From Amylibacter marinus (lineage in GTDB: Bacteria > Pseudomonadota > Alphaproteobacteria > Rhodobacterales > Rhodobacteraceae), in the NCBI RefSeq assembly GCF_030160015.1, contig NZ_BSNN01000008.1:1-64000 (forward strand): a DNA stretch of 64,000 bases, given 5' to 3'. Position numbers and translations under genes: made by a program. The notes under the pieces were generated by a model. That model saw only the letters and a list, made by a program, of their open reading frames with translations, was not told the DNA's origin and ran no database searches. Shown in pieces: positions 1 to 8,817 of this stretch (its first letter is position 1; the number at the start of each line of letters is the position of its first letter).

Positions 1-31
1 TCTTGGTATGCGCCCACCAGCGCCAGAAACC

Positions 32-394
32 TTATTGGAGAAACCGCAAATTTGTGGAACTGAAATTGGGGGCTAGACAACAACAAGGTGCTGATACGTC
101 TTTTTGGTTTTTCTCAAAAAACAATGTACCCTCCTCTTTCAACGCAAACAATTCGGCATAGAGAGCTCGGTGCTCATTTTCAAAATCGGCATCGTCCAAC
201 TTGTCCTCTGGTAACATGCGCAGAGATGAGATTCTTGAAGCACAGTTGAGACAACGCTGACCCCATTCAAAAATATGTTTGTCGACTTCGACGCCTACAG
301 AACGTTCCGCGATTGAATTTGCTTGTCTGGCTATCATAATCGCGCCGTAGGCAAGTGCAGAGGTGGCAATAAGAGTAAGAATTTCGATAAGCAT
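32..394 (-). CDS. Small membrane-anchored protein, unknown function
   Basis: A 120-residue protein I do not recognise. Residues 1-24 form one hydrophobic N-terminal segment (LIEILTLIATSALAYGAIMI), so it is probably anchored in the inner membrane with a charged soluble tail. The tail has cysteines at about 48, 51 and three in a row near 103-105. The ATG at 394 has a plausible AGGAAC ribosome site. It starts 37 bases after the VirD4/HerA-like ATPase stop on the same strand, so the two are probably cotranscribed and it may be a membrane partner of that ATPase. That role is inferred from position only. Confidence 0.6.
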   Translation of the reverse strand: MLIEILTLIATSALAYGAIMIARQANSIAERSVGVEVDKHIFEWGQRCLNCASRISSLRMLPEDKLDDADFENEHRALYAELFALKEEGTLFFEKNQKDVSAPCCCLAPNFSSTNLRFLQ

Positions 395-430
395 GTTGTT
401 CCTGTTTTTTGATTTTGTTGTAGTGAGGTA

Positions 431-2479
431 TTACCAATACGGAGTCGGTTCATTTGGGTCTTCGGGTGGATCTTCCGCAATTTCCGTCTCTGACCCTAAA
501 TCCGAATAGTGGTTGGCATAGTCGCGGCGCATCTTTTCTTGCAGGGCCGTTCGTTGATCAGCACTCATCTGCTGCAAGGCTTCCAAAAAACCAAACGGGA
601 ACTGCAAAGGTACGGCCTGCTTTGTGGTTCCCCGAATGTGTGCAGCGAATGAGCCTTTAACTTGAGCTTCGATGAGGCTTGGTTCGCAATACATCTGGGA
701 CGCTAGTGTCCGTGCGTCCTTGGCCGACACCCCACCTGCAAACTTTATGGATGTGTTGGCAGCGAAGGCTTCTTGGAGAGATGAACTTAACTGCCCCATG
801 TACTGATGAGCCAAAACCATGCCGACATTGTATTTCCGTGCCTGCGAAAGGATGAGACCAACATTCCGGTCGAGATAGTCTGCGGCCTCGTCGATATACA
901 CCATCGTGGGCATTCGTTCGCTCTCAGGCAGAACAGCGCGTTCTTGTGCGGCTTGGGCAATCATTGCGATAAAGAAGCGGCCAAAGATTTCTGTACCGCT
1001 TTCCTTCAACAGGTCCTTGGCTGTGTTCACCAGAATGACCTTGCCAGCGTTCATTTCGTTGAAGAGATCAATTTTCGACTGAGGGTGCGAGAACATCCTT
1101 TCGAATGTTTGGTTCTCTAGAATTCCCCAAAGACGGCGCAATACTTGACGTTTCGTCTGTTCAAACTCGCGGGACGAAAATTCAGTTTCAAAGAAATGCT
1201 TGGCACTGCCTGAAAGTTTGGCGATGTCACCCGCAAACTTCACCTCAGCTCCCGGCTCCATCAGCTCTCTGAGCGTATGGATAGTTGCGTTGGGGATATG
1301 TAACATCAGACGCGTGACATAGCGAAAGATGACAGACTGTTTTTGCGTCATCTGAGCATCAAGTAAAGTTCCCAAAACAAAGTCGTAAAGCTCAAGGATG
1401 GAATTGGACAATCGTTCCCGCTCAAGAGGTCCATAGTCTGAAAGTCGATCCTGTCCTACGTCGAACAGGTTTAACGAAACAGGATATTCTACATCGGTCG
1501 GGTCAATAATGACGATGTGGTCATGCAAATCACCACCTTCAGCAAACACAGACAGATTTGAGATGTTGCGTATGAGGTCGCCTTGGCTATCGAGCACAAC
1601 AACTGAGCGTTCACTTCGGGTCACGGCCTCGATGTCTTGCGCGATCAAATATTGCAAAGTTTGGGTTTTACCATGACCCGAACCTGCAACAATATGGTGG
1701 TGTTCAAAACGGGTATCGTTTGGAATTTCAAAGTCCAAATGCCCACCGAAGACATCAGCTAAGGGTGTCCCACCCAGATATGTATGCACTAATTCATCAG
1801 CGTTTCGGATGTCTGACTTTGCCGCGTACTTTGGGGCGCGGGAAAAGATTTTAGGATCGTGAGGATTGCCACCGGAGGCTAGAATGAGTTTTGTCTCCAG
1901 CGTCGAACGTAAGGCTTCAAATACTAGTGGCTCATCCAAAACTTTGGCGAACGGTAAATCAGCGCAAGCATGTACTGTAGCCCCTAAGTCAGCAATGTGA
2001 TGAATGAGCTCGGAGCGCACCCGTATGCCACCCGAAGCCTTAGAATGCGGCACATCACCCCAAACGCAACTGAGCGCCTCGTAGCATAAATCTGCAAGCT
2101 GGGATTGGACTGCTTCGACTTGCCCTACAAGCATCGACTGCCGTTCGATTAGTTCTTTCAGCTCCCAAGTCTTGGTAATTGGCAAAGGTCGCTTGAAGTC
2201 AACATAGGGCAATTTGAAAAGGCTTTCGTAATCCAATAGCCCGAGAACCAAATTATTGACGTCTTCAACTTTCTGAACGTCATCAATGACACCCAAAGCT
2301 TCGATAACCGTTTCTGATATTTCTTTTGCAAAATTAATACGCTGGGCTTGCGAAAATATCCTTTCGGATTTTAGTTTAGCTTCTACATCTTTATACAACC
2401 TAACCAGCTCAAGATGTTCTGAGGGCTGCCCTATCCCATTGAGCATTGCATGCAAACGTGCCCCGAGGTGTAAGGGCAT
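431..2479 (-). CDS. VirD4/TraG-HerA-like P-loop ATPase
   Basis: A 682-residue ATPase of the FtsK/HerA superfamily, closest in layout to type IV coupling proteins. Walker A is GSGHGKTQ at about residues 266-273 and Walker B is MVYIDEAADYLD at about 525-536. The following QARKYNVGMVLAHQ stretch is typical of the TraD/TraG C-terminal ATPase. Membrane segments usual at the N terminus of VirD4 are missing; the first 260 residues look helical and soluble. An upstream start at 2560 would overlap the preceding gene by 80 bases, whereas ATG at 2479 begins one base after that gene's stop, so I chose it. No relaxase or mating-pair genes are visible, so conjugation is not implied; a DNA pump in a defence or island-specific system is equally possible. 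Confidence 0.8.
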   Translation of the reverse strand: MPLHLGARLHAMLNGIGQPSEHLELVRLYKDVEAKLKSERIFSQAQRINFAKEISETVIEALGVIDDVQKVEDVNNLVLGLLDYESLFKLPYVDFKRPLPITKTWELKELIERQSMLVGQVEAVQSQLADLCYEALSCVWGDVPHSKASGGIRVRSELIHHIADLGATVHACADLPFAKVLDEPLVFEALRSTLETKLILASGGNPHDPKIFSRAPKYAAKSDIRNADELVHTYLGGTPLADVFGGHLDFEIPNDTRFEHHHIVAGSGHGKTQTLQYLIAQDIEAVTRSERSVVVLDSQGDLIRNISNLSVFAEGGDLHDHIVIIDPTDVEYPVSLNLFDVGQDRLSDYGPLERERLSNSILELYDFVLGTLLDAQMTQKQSVIFRYVTRLMLHIPNATIHTLRELMEPGAEVKFAGDIAKLSGSAKHFFETEFSSREFEQTKRQVLRRLWGILENQTFERMFSHPQSKIDLFNEMNAGKVILVNTAKDLLKESGTEIFGRFFIAMIAQAAQERAVLPESERMPTMVYIDEAADYLDRNVGLILSQARKYNVGMVLAHQYMGQLSSSLQEAFAANTSIKFAGGVSAKDARTLASQMYCEPSLIEAQVKGSFAAHIRGTTKQAVPLQFPFGFLEALQQMSADQRTALQEKMRRDYANHYSDLGSETEIAEDPPEDPNEPTPYW

Positions 2480-2480
2480 T

Positions 2481-3002
2481 TTAAAGCATGGGTCCAGCAA
2501 GGATAAAGCGTTTGGCTTCTTCTGGCGGTAGAGGTTCAATCGGTTTGCTTTGAGTGCCACCCCAATGCTTTGCGCTTTCTACCACTTGGCGGAAATATCC
2601 GGTGATGGATTCCAAATGAGCTTCTCGTCTTGCAAGTTCGATGATTGAACGGCACTTAAAAATACGACCATGAATAAGATCGCTGACATAAATTGTTTCA
2701 CGCTTTTCATGGAAATATGCGTATCCGATGATCAATCCTAGTATGACGGATACGGTCATCGTTTGGGCTGTGCCTAAGCCAGCAACGATAGCTACTACCA
2801 CTGCACTCCCAAGAAATCCGAAGATACTGACGATCAACGAACGACGAATGAGTCCTGGCTGAATGGCTTCAACCAGGACAGCGTTATGCATTTTGTATTT
2901 CTCAATGAGATTTTGTTCTTCATCTGTTAGTTCAGCCTTAGCCCAAAGATTGAACGTAATGCGTCTTCCGGCTTTCTGTGACCGTTTGAATAATAAATTC
3001 AT
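2481..3002 (-). CDS. Two-TM membrane protein, unknown
   Basis: A 173-residue protein with two adjacent hydrophobic stretches at about residues 55-75 and 80-97, a basic N terminus (MNLLFKRSQKAGRR) and a soluble C-terminal half. No family is recognised. The stop codon is one base before the start of the VirD4/HerA-like ATPase, so the two genes are almost certainly translationally coupled. It may supply the membrane anchor that the ATPase lacks; this is inference from gene order. It starts downstream of the unusual dyad-rich spacer, which is therefore its likely control region. Confidence 0.65.
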   Translation of the reverse strand: MNLLFKRSQKAGRRITFNLWAKAELTDEEQNLIEKYKMHNAVLVEAIQPGLIRRSLIVSIFGFLGSAVVVAIVAGLGTAQTMTVSVILGLIIGYAYFHEKRETIYVSDLIHGRIFKCRSIIELARREAHLESITGYFRQVVESAKHWGGTQSKPIEPLPPEEAKRFILAGPML

Positions 3003-3013
3003 AAAATGATCTC

Positions 3014-3232
3014 CAATCTAAAAATATACCTTAGATTGAAACCAGAAGTGACCGCGCACGTCAAGAACATCAAAAGCGTCAAGTTGCATATACGGTTATA
3101 TGCTTCTTCATCATGAAATGATGAAGAAGTCACATTGGTGACCAAGACGAGAATGCGAAGGCTTAGTCACCAATGTGACGCGGTGTTTGCACATAGATTG
3201 AGGGGTAAAATGCATATATAGGGATATGCATT
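3014..3232. repeat. Array of nested inverted repeats in spacer
   Basis: Five dyads fill this spacer. (1) CAATCTAA 3014-3021 with TTAGATTG 3031-3038. (2) GCATATA 3086-3092 with TATATGC 3097-3103. (3) A perfect 12-bp hairpin, CTTCTTCATCAT 3103-3114, loop GAA, matching arm 3118-3129. (4) GTCACATTGGTGAC 3129-3142 and its exact reverse complement at 3166-3179. (5) AAAATGCATAT 3207-3217 with ATATGCATTTT 3224-3234. Dyads 2 and 5 share a TGCATATA-type half site and bracket 3 and 4. Neither flanking gene overlaps it. It could be a regulator-binding array, a structured RNA or an oriT-like site; sequence alone does not decide. Confidence 0.8.
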
Positions 3233-3247
3233 TTTAATGCACTTTCA

Positions 3248-6200
3248 TTAGCTTGAAAATGGCATCCAATAACTCGGGTCAAGAAACGATTTTGCTTTTC
3301 GTTTCCCGAACAATGCTTCACTCAAATCACGCTTAAGGTCACGGTCTACGTCAGCATTCGAATAGCTATTCCAAGCTGCCTCTAGCGCCGAGTTTGTGCC
3401 GTCTTGAGCAGCCACTTGGAAGTCTTTGAGTCTCGAATAGGTCATACCTGCAAAAATTCTTAAGGCCTTCGAATTCCCTCCTTCGAGCGCTGGTATCAGA
3501 AGATTCCTAAGAACATTATCCTTCTCGTTCTTGGATATCGAACTGCCAGTTTTCGCCACGTCTGACATTAGTCCGGGGCAAAGGCGCATGGCCTGTTCGA
3601 GAGAGTTTCCAGTCACCCCAGATATAGTTTCGCGCAACGTCCGCCAAATTTCTTCATGATACTTGTCGTCCATAGCGGTCAGCAGCGTATCGAGCGCCCC
3701 GTCACCAGCATCAAGCTCAATCTGTCCAGCTAACACACCTTTAATAACTTCTATGTACGGAGCTCGGAAAGTTCCGCCATCGAGCGTGCAGCCCGACGAC
3801 CCCAGTTTTTCGATGAGTACCTCTACTGTCGCGTCCATAGCCCTGATATGTTCGGGCCAAGCGCTCGAGTGTATGCCATGAAGCAGCTCGTCGACCTTAG
3901 CGTGCAAAGAATCCCATTGACGTGAACCGACTTGGTTGGTTGTCTTCAAGAATCCTAGGGGTAAGTCATCCAGTTCAAGTTTCTCAATCTCGTCCGTTTT
4001 GGCTCGCGCTGAATATTTGGTGAGCGCACTTGAAAGTGTATCGGTTGATAAGAGCTCGCGAAGGTAAGAAAAATGCCCCATTAGGCCGCTGAGCGTTAGG
4101 TACGGCGGCACCTCTCGCTCAAACATTTGGGCGACAACTTGACGAACAGCAATGTGGTCATGGTTTGCACTTCCGTATGATAGCCAGTGAGATGCACTGA
4201 AAGAATCTATCGCTTTCGCGGCGACGATGTCAGCTTGCGAGCTGGTTAGTTCTCCCTCGCCATTTAAGATGGCTTTGAACTCAACAAAGGCATCAGAACT
4301 GTCGGCGGGTCTAGTTCCATTGGGCAGTAACTTTGTGGGGGGAACAAGAGCTTCACCGAGCTTTTCCCTGCAGAGGAAAAACAGCAATGCTTGAGGCAAA
4401 TGACCTTTCTCGCCGTTAGACAGATTCTTGAAGAAATGGCCGTCGGCAAGCGCGTCGTCCACCTCAATCTCTGGACGCTTTTTTGTATCCACGTGCTGCC
4501 ATGTTAGCACAACAATATCAAGAAGATGCTTTACTCTCTCTTCGTCTAATTCTTCGCCTTTGCATTCTAACAAGCAGGCGTTCGCCAGCGACACCCATTC
4601 CTCATCGGTAAGGAGCTTGCACTCCTTGAACTGTTTGAGCGCGTTCAAGGCATTCGTTGGATACTTAGGAAACTCAGTTTCGAAATAATCAGCGTCAGCA
4701 TCTTCGCCAAACATTGAAGCGAAGGTTCTAGATATATTGGTTCTTGGGACTATCGCAGTGCCAAAGTCCGCCAGTTTGAAACCGCTCTCTGCAATGGAAG
4801 CGCTCAGGCCAAAAACAAAATCTGGCGACATGGGCAGTTTTTGACCGCGCAAAGACTTCCTCAAAGCATCGTGGCCGTTAAGGTCCGCCAGAGCCTCATC
4901 ACTCTCTGTTAGAAACTTGGAAACGTTCATGCCAGTGGAGTAGTTCGGGGTTTCCTGAGCGTTCACACTTTCCATGGCCGCTTTGGTGTAATTCTTGACA
5001 GTTGAATCTAGCGAACCGTTCGTTGCCAGTTTGAAAATGGGAATATATGCGAGGTGTTCTTCTTCCTCGACTGAGATGCTTTCAACTTTCTTGAAACCGT
5101 CAAGTAGTGCTCGAGTGATGTAGTCCTTTGCGTCTCCACTATAACTACGCAGCAGGTCCGAGGCGTTCCCAATGGACTGTTTCAAGTCACTCGTACTTGT
5201 CCATTCACCAATATTGTCTTGCAGAACGTCATCGACCCGATAGTCGAAGCCAGGCGCAGAGGAAATTTTGATCAAATCTTCCGCATTTTCAGAGATAAAT
5301 GCGGATGCAATTTCATCATCAAGCAGGATTTGAAAAGCCAGCTCCTCATCCACATTGAAAACCATCGCTGCGAGTTGCTCAGCGAGCTTTGGGTTCGCTG
5401 TCAGTCGAGTAATCTTGGCATTCAAGCCGTCCTCGCTATTGAGGATTGTGGGGTTGTTGGTCAGCCGATCTTGATGGGCGATGAATGCGGCAACTGTGGG
5501 AAGCTCGTACTTTCCATCCTGAAGTTCGTACAAGCTACTCAAGTCATTAACGAATGAAACGATTTGGCGCGGTGTCGTCACCCCACCTTCTACACGCAAT
5601 AGCTCGCAGAAAATTCGGTACGTTCTGAACCTATCGTCTGCTGACACCTGTTTAGGGAGCGCTTGCTCCAGCTTTTTAGCAAAAAATTCCCGTGCATTTG
5701 AAAGCACGGGTGGGGCCACAACAAGTATCTCATCGAACGTCTTTGAGAAGAGTTCACGCGATGCAAGACTGGTTAGGTCGCTTTCAGTCTCCGATTCATC
5801 GCCATCTTCGTTAACGTTGGCTTCAATGAGTTTGCGGTCGTAAGGAACGATTGCAGTTATGTCGGCATTTTTACCTGAGGCATGTTCTCCCTGCGTGCGC
5901 GAGAAAATTGACCGCACCAAGGCCCAATACTCTTTGATTTCTTTTTGAGGTAGCCTGTCGATGTTGTCTAAGACGACTACAACGCGGTCTGTCTTGGTCT
6001 GAACAACACTCAAAATTTCTCGAAGGGTCGAGTGAAATTCGTAGTCGTTCGGGTCAATTTCGCGGACTCTTTGAACAACTTTTTGGTCTTGATGCTGACG
6101 TGAACTGATAAGTAACAGTCTGGATATCGAAGTTCGGTAGCTTGACCACCATTTCTCATCTTTTTTTCGCTCAATGCGATATACGGCCAAAATAAGAGTT

Positions 6201-6775
6201 ATCGCCAAAAAACCGAGCAGGATGAGAAACGGTAAAGTTACTAGAAAACGCCATAAGCCTAAATCTGGGGCCTTGTTGACGGTGTCGAACGCGCTTTTCG
6301 CCCAGAAATAATACAAAGGAAGGAACGGCAAAAAAACCAATACGCATACCCCGTACCAATCGAGGATAGGTTGGTTATTGGTCTCGATTTCCTTTGTCTT
6401 GCCTTGAATTTGTTTTTCTATCTCCTTGAGCTGAGGCTTTTTCTTTGGGAAGCTCTGTTTGGCCCACGTTATGAAATGTTCTAAGTAGGACCTGCGGAAA
6501 CCAGAGCCCTGAGATTTCCAGATATCAAAGGTGAAAAAGTGGTACGTCTTCTTACCCTTGCCGTTTTGCTCTTCAAGTTTCCTTGCTGCCATCTCGACAA
6601 CACTGGATTTGCCGCTACCCCAAGAACCATCAAGGCCGATTGCACGGTCCCCGTCATCAAACTTGACGATTGCTCGAGACAGTGAATGTGCTGTCCGTTC
6701 ATGACCACCTCCGTGAAACAAGTCGGTCTTTGTCGGTTCATCTTGAATTATTTTTCTTATAACTTTTCTGCTCAT
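3248..6775 (-). CDS. KAP-family P-loop NTPase, membrane-associated
   Basis: A large protein of about 1175 residues. Walker A GSWGSGKSS lies at about residues 50-58, followed by FTFDIWKSQG. Two membrane segments at about 140-160 and 175-200 are inserted before Walker B (VVVVLDNIDRL, about 265-275). This order, with a transmembrane insert inside the NTPase domain, is the hallmark of KAP NTPases, a family that includes the phage-exclusion protein PifA. The C-terminal 850 residues match nothing I recognise and look helical and repeat-like. ATG at 6775 has AAGGCGAG just upstream; a TTG at 6808 is possible but has no such site. An anti-phage role is inferred from family and island context. Confidence 0.85.
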   Translation of the reverse strand: MSRKVIRKIIQDEPTKTDLFHGGGHERTAHSLSRAIVKFDDGDRAIGLDGSWGSGKSSVVEMAARKLEEQNGKGKKTYHFFTFDIWKSQGSGFRRSYLEHFITWAKQSFPKKKPQLKEIEKQIQGKTKEIETNNQPILDWYGVCVLVFLPFLPLYYFWAKSAFDTVNKAPDLGLWRFLVTLPFLILLGFLAITLILAVYRIERKKDEKWWSSYRTSISRLLLISSRQHQDQKVVQRVREIDPNDYEFHSTLREILSVVQTKTDRVVVVLDNIDRLPQKEIKEYWALVRSIFSRTQGEHASGKNADITAIVPYDRKLIEANVNEDGDESETESDLTSLASRELFSKTFDEILVVAPPVLSNAREFFAKKLEQALPKQVSADDRFRTYRIFCELLRVEGGVTTPRQIVSFVNDLSSLYELQDGKYELPTVAAFIAHQDRLTNNPTILNSEDGLNAKITRLTANPKLAEQLAAMVFNVDEELAFQILLDDEIASAFISENAEDLIKISSAPGFDYRVDDVLQDNIGEWTSTSDLKQSIGNASDLLRSYSGDAKDYITRALLDGFKKVESISVEEEEHLAYIPIFKLATNGSLDSTVKNYTKAAMESVNAQETPNYSTGMNVSKFLTESDEALADLNGHDALRKSLRGQKLPMSPDFVFGLSASIAESGFKLADFGTAIVPRTNISRTFASMFGEDADADYFETEFPKYPTNALNALKQFKECKLLTDEEWVSLANACLLECKGEELDEERVKHLLDIVVLTWQHVDTKKRPEIEVDDALADGHFFKNLSNGEKGHLPQALLFFLCREKLGEALVPPTKLLPNGTRPADSSDAFVEFKAILNGEGELTSSQADIVAAKAIDSFSASHWLSYGSANHDHIAVRQVVAQMFEREVPPYLTLSGLMGHFSYLRELLSTDTLSSALTKYSARAKTDEIEKLELDDLPLGFLKTTNQVGSRQWDSLHAKVDELLHGIHSSAWPEHIRAMDATVEVLIEKLGSSGCTLDGGTFRAPYIEVIKGVLAGQIELDAGDGALDTLLTAMDDKYHEEIWRTLRETISGVTGNSLEQAMRLCPGLMSDVAKTGSSISKNEKDNVLRNLLIPALEGGNSKALRIFAGMTYSRLKDFQVAAQDGTNSALEAAWNSYSNADVDRDLKRDLSEALFGKRKAKSFLDPSYWMPFSS

Positions 6776-6838
6776 AATCTCGCCTTGAAAAACACTTTGC
6801 TCTACCAATAATTGATTTCGCGCTTGAAATCACTCCCC

Positions 6839-6871
6839 AAAAGACGACCCTAGTGTTCACCTCGGGCCGTC
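6839..6871 (-). terminator. Terminator after the alpA remnant
   Basis: Read on the minus strand, GACGGCCC (6871-6864) pairs with GGGTCGTC (6850-6843), one G-U pair included, followed by TTTT at 6842-6839. A second small hairpin, CATGCT with AGCATG (6872-6890), lies just before it. The pair would end transcription from the GHKL gene and separate it from the KAP gene. The same two-hairpin layout follows the intact AlpA gene. Confidence 0.6.
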
Positions 6872-6930
6872 CATGCTCCAAAGAAGCATGTGGTTACTCT
6901 CGAACGAGTAAACGCTCTTCAAGCCATGCC
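6842..6930. repeat. Direct repeat copy A (alpA tail plus terminator)
   Basis: About 89 bases that align with 9345-9437 on the same strand. Shared blocks in order are GACGACCC (ACGACCC in copy B), TCGGGCCG, GCTCC, GGTTACTCTCG (6892-6902; 9398-9408), then a diverged stretch coding the AlpA C terminus on the minus strand. The copies differ at many positions and by small gaps, so this is an old or imported duplication. The two copies flank the GHKL gene and its small partner. Confidence 0.75.
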
Positions 6931-6947
6931 TAAACTTCACTCTCAAT
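6894..6947 (-). pseudogene. C-terminal remnant of an AlpA-like regulator
   Basis: Read on the minus strand this encodes IESEV-stop-AWLEERLLVRE-stop. It aligns residue by residue with the end of the intact AlpA gene at 9400-9579 (VEQEILDWLERRLLQRE). The internal TAG replaces the codon aligned with Leu in the intact copy. Only about 17 codons survive and they abut the stop codon of the GHKL gene at 6947, so the breakpoint is essentially at that stop. This is a recombination scar, not a gene. Confidence 0.7.
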
Positions 6948-8809
6948 TAAGCTGCATCTTCATTCTTAAACTTTTCAGACTTGATTAGTTCCTTGGCTAA
7001 CTTCCTCGCCTGATTAATGCTTTGCTTAAAATCATCCGCTGCAATGGAAAGCGATTCAGGGGTTGTTGCCCGATCTAAGTCATCGCTTGTCCAATCTTCC
7101 GCTCGCCGTTTGCTAATAGCAAAACATGCGGCCTTGCCAACTCGGTAGGCAAGTGAACGGCGTGCGACTTTCAGTATAACTTCGCGAACAAATTCCGGTT
7201 CAGCCAAATTGCGTAATTCTGGTTCTAGCTCGCCGGCCATACGATCAATCACAGAATAGAGTCCATTGATGAAAAGCGTTTGAGATTCTTTGTAGTAACG
7301 CCCAGCCCTTCCCTTGAGTTCTTTCTCGGCGATATCCTCTGGCTCAATTAGAATTTCAATTTCTGGCACTCTTTCAAGTGCAAGAGAAGATCTTGATGCC
7401 CGTGCACCATCAGGAGCTTTTCTCGCCTTATCCTTTTGTGCTCGTTGATTCCGTTCTGAACTATCCGCTGGATGATCGCTTATTTCCTCATGCAGCTCTA
7501 GTTTTTCAAAATCGTTGTCCACATTAGTACACTCCGTTGTATCAAAACCTTCTTCACTGTTTGACGAAGCAACGGCGGATTTATGATGAGATGGACGAAG
7601 GGTCGGCGTGGGCACACGAAATTCATCAAGAAGCTTCTGAAGGTCAGCTTGAATATCATCAAGCTTATCGTCGGACTTTGGTGATTCTGATTTGACAATG
7701 TCCTTCACCCAATCTGGCATCAACTCCCGTACATAGAACGCAAAATCGTTGGCTTCCATAGGTGAACGGTCGTTTGGCCAAGTCAGACCGTCTCGATATT
7801 GATTTGGCAAAGCAAGCTCGTCATCAATTTCTATTTCTACTGTGATTACCTTTGATCCGAATGGTACTCCAAATATCGGAGCAACCGCCGACCAACCTTT
7901 ACCTGTTTTCAAATCATAACGCTCCCCTTTGTGCACAATTGCACAAAATGTCGTCGAGGCTGTAGCGGGATTAGCTAAGGCACTAAGAGAGTGGCTGTAG
8001 TTTTTGTGCTTGGGATCATGGATGTAATGCACACATACGTCACCTTCTTTGATCCGTTCATGACGAGGCAGCTTCTCCAATACGCTTTCAAGCGTTTTCA
8101 ACTGGCGCGTTTTGCCTGTTTCATCCTTGCCACCTCCTTTTGTCATCGCAACATCAATTCGTACATCCAGTCCCTCTTTAAAGGATGCAAATCGTCTAAA
8201 AATATTGGATGTTATGTAACTGCGATCAACCTTTACCCCCAAACCGAGTGGGTAAACAACAGTGTCATGCTCGGGGCTTTCCCCAAATAAAACTACTTCC
8301 GTCCAATCGAATGTAACGTCAACGCCCTCTGCCGTTACTTGCTCAGTCACATCAAGGACAGTTTCAGATGATCCGTCTTGGAGTTCAAAATCGTATCGAA
8401 CATACGTACCTTCGTTGTCATCGAAGCCAATCGTAACCTCGTTCACTACACCGCTCTTACATGAACGATAGCGAATGCCATGCTTCGACATCGTCAAACC
8501 AGAGACCTTGGCACCAATACCAAAATTACCCTCTAGAGACATTTCTTTGTTAATGGAGGACGAAAGGTCTGTTGCCCGCCTTAGTTCTTCATCATCCATT
8601 CCAATACCAGTGTTCCAAAACGCCAATTTTTTCACGCCATCTATTACGACGGGATAAATCTTAACCTTGCGATCCCCCTCTGTAGCAGTTGCCGCGCTCT
8701 CCTCTGCATTCTTAAAAAACTCCCTTACAAGCGTACTCTTGGGCGCTTGATCAATTAAGCGGTTAATCAAAAAGCGTTCATCATTAATCTTTAGTGGCTC
8801 GGATGCCAT
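6947..8809 (-). CDS. GHKL (HSP90/MORC-like) ATPase
   Basis: A 620-residue ATP-binding protein with a Bergerat fold at the N terminus: N box with E30 and N34 (VREFFKNAEES), G1 box FWNTGIGM at about 64-71 and G2 box GNFGIGAK at 94-101. The usual DxGxG aspartate of G1 reads as Asn (NTGIG). The middle third is probably an S5-like transducer; residues about 400-460 are polar and low complexity, and the C-terminal 150 residues are charged and helical. It lacks histidine-kinase, MutL and gyrase features. It begins 8 bases after the small gene 8818-9054 and should be cotranscribed with it. The specific function is unknown; a defence role is inferred from the island. Confidence 0.8.
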   Translation of the reverse strand: MASEPLKINDERFLINRLIDQAPKSTLVREFFKNAEESAATATEGDRKVKIYPVVIDGVKKLAFWNTGIGMDDEELRRATDLSSSINKEMSLEGNFGIGAKVSGLTMSKHGIRYRSCKSGVVNEVTIGFDDNEGTYVRYDFELQDGSSETVLDVTEQVTAEGVDVTFDWTEVVLFGESPEHDTVVYPLGLGVKVDRSYITSNIFRRFASFKEGLDVRIDVAMTKGGGKDETGKTRQLKTLESVLEKLPRHERIKEGDVCVHYIHDPKHKNYSHSLSALANPATASTTFCAIVHKGERYDLKTGKGWSAVAPIFGVPFGSKVITVEIEIDDELALPNQYRDGLTWPNDRSPMEANDFAFYVRELMPDWVKDIVKSESPKSDDKLDDIQADLQKLLDEFRVPTPTLRPSHHKSAVASSNSEEGFDTTECTNVDNDFEKLELHEEISDHPADSSERNQRAQKDKARKAPDGARASRSSLALERVPEIEILIEPEDIAEKELKGRAGRYYKESQTLFINGLYSVIDRMAGELEPELRNLAEPEFVREVILKVARRSLAYRVGKAACFAISKRRAEDWTSDDLDRATTPESLSIAADDFKQSINQARKLAKELIKSEKFKNEDAA

Positions 8810-8817
8810 ACAATCAC

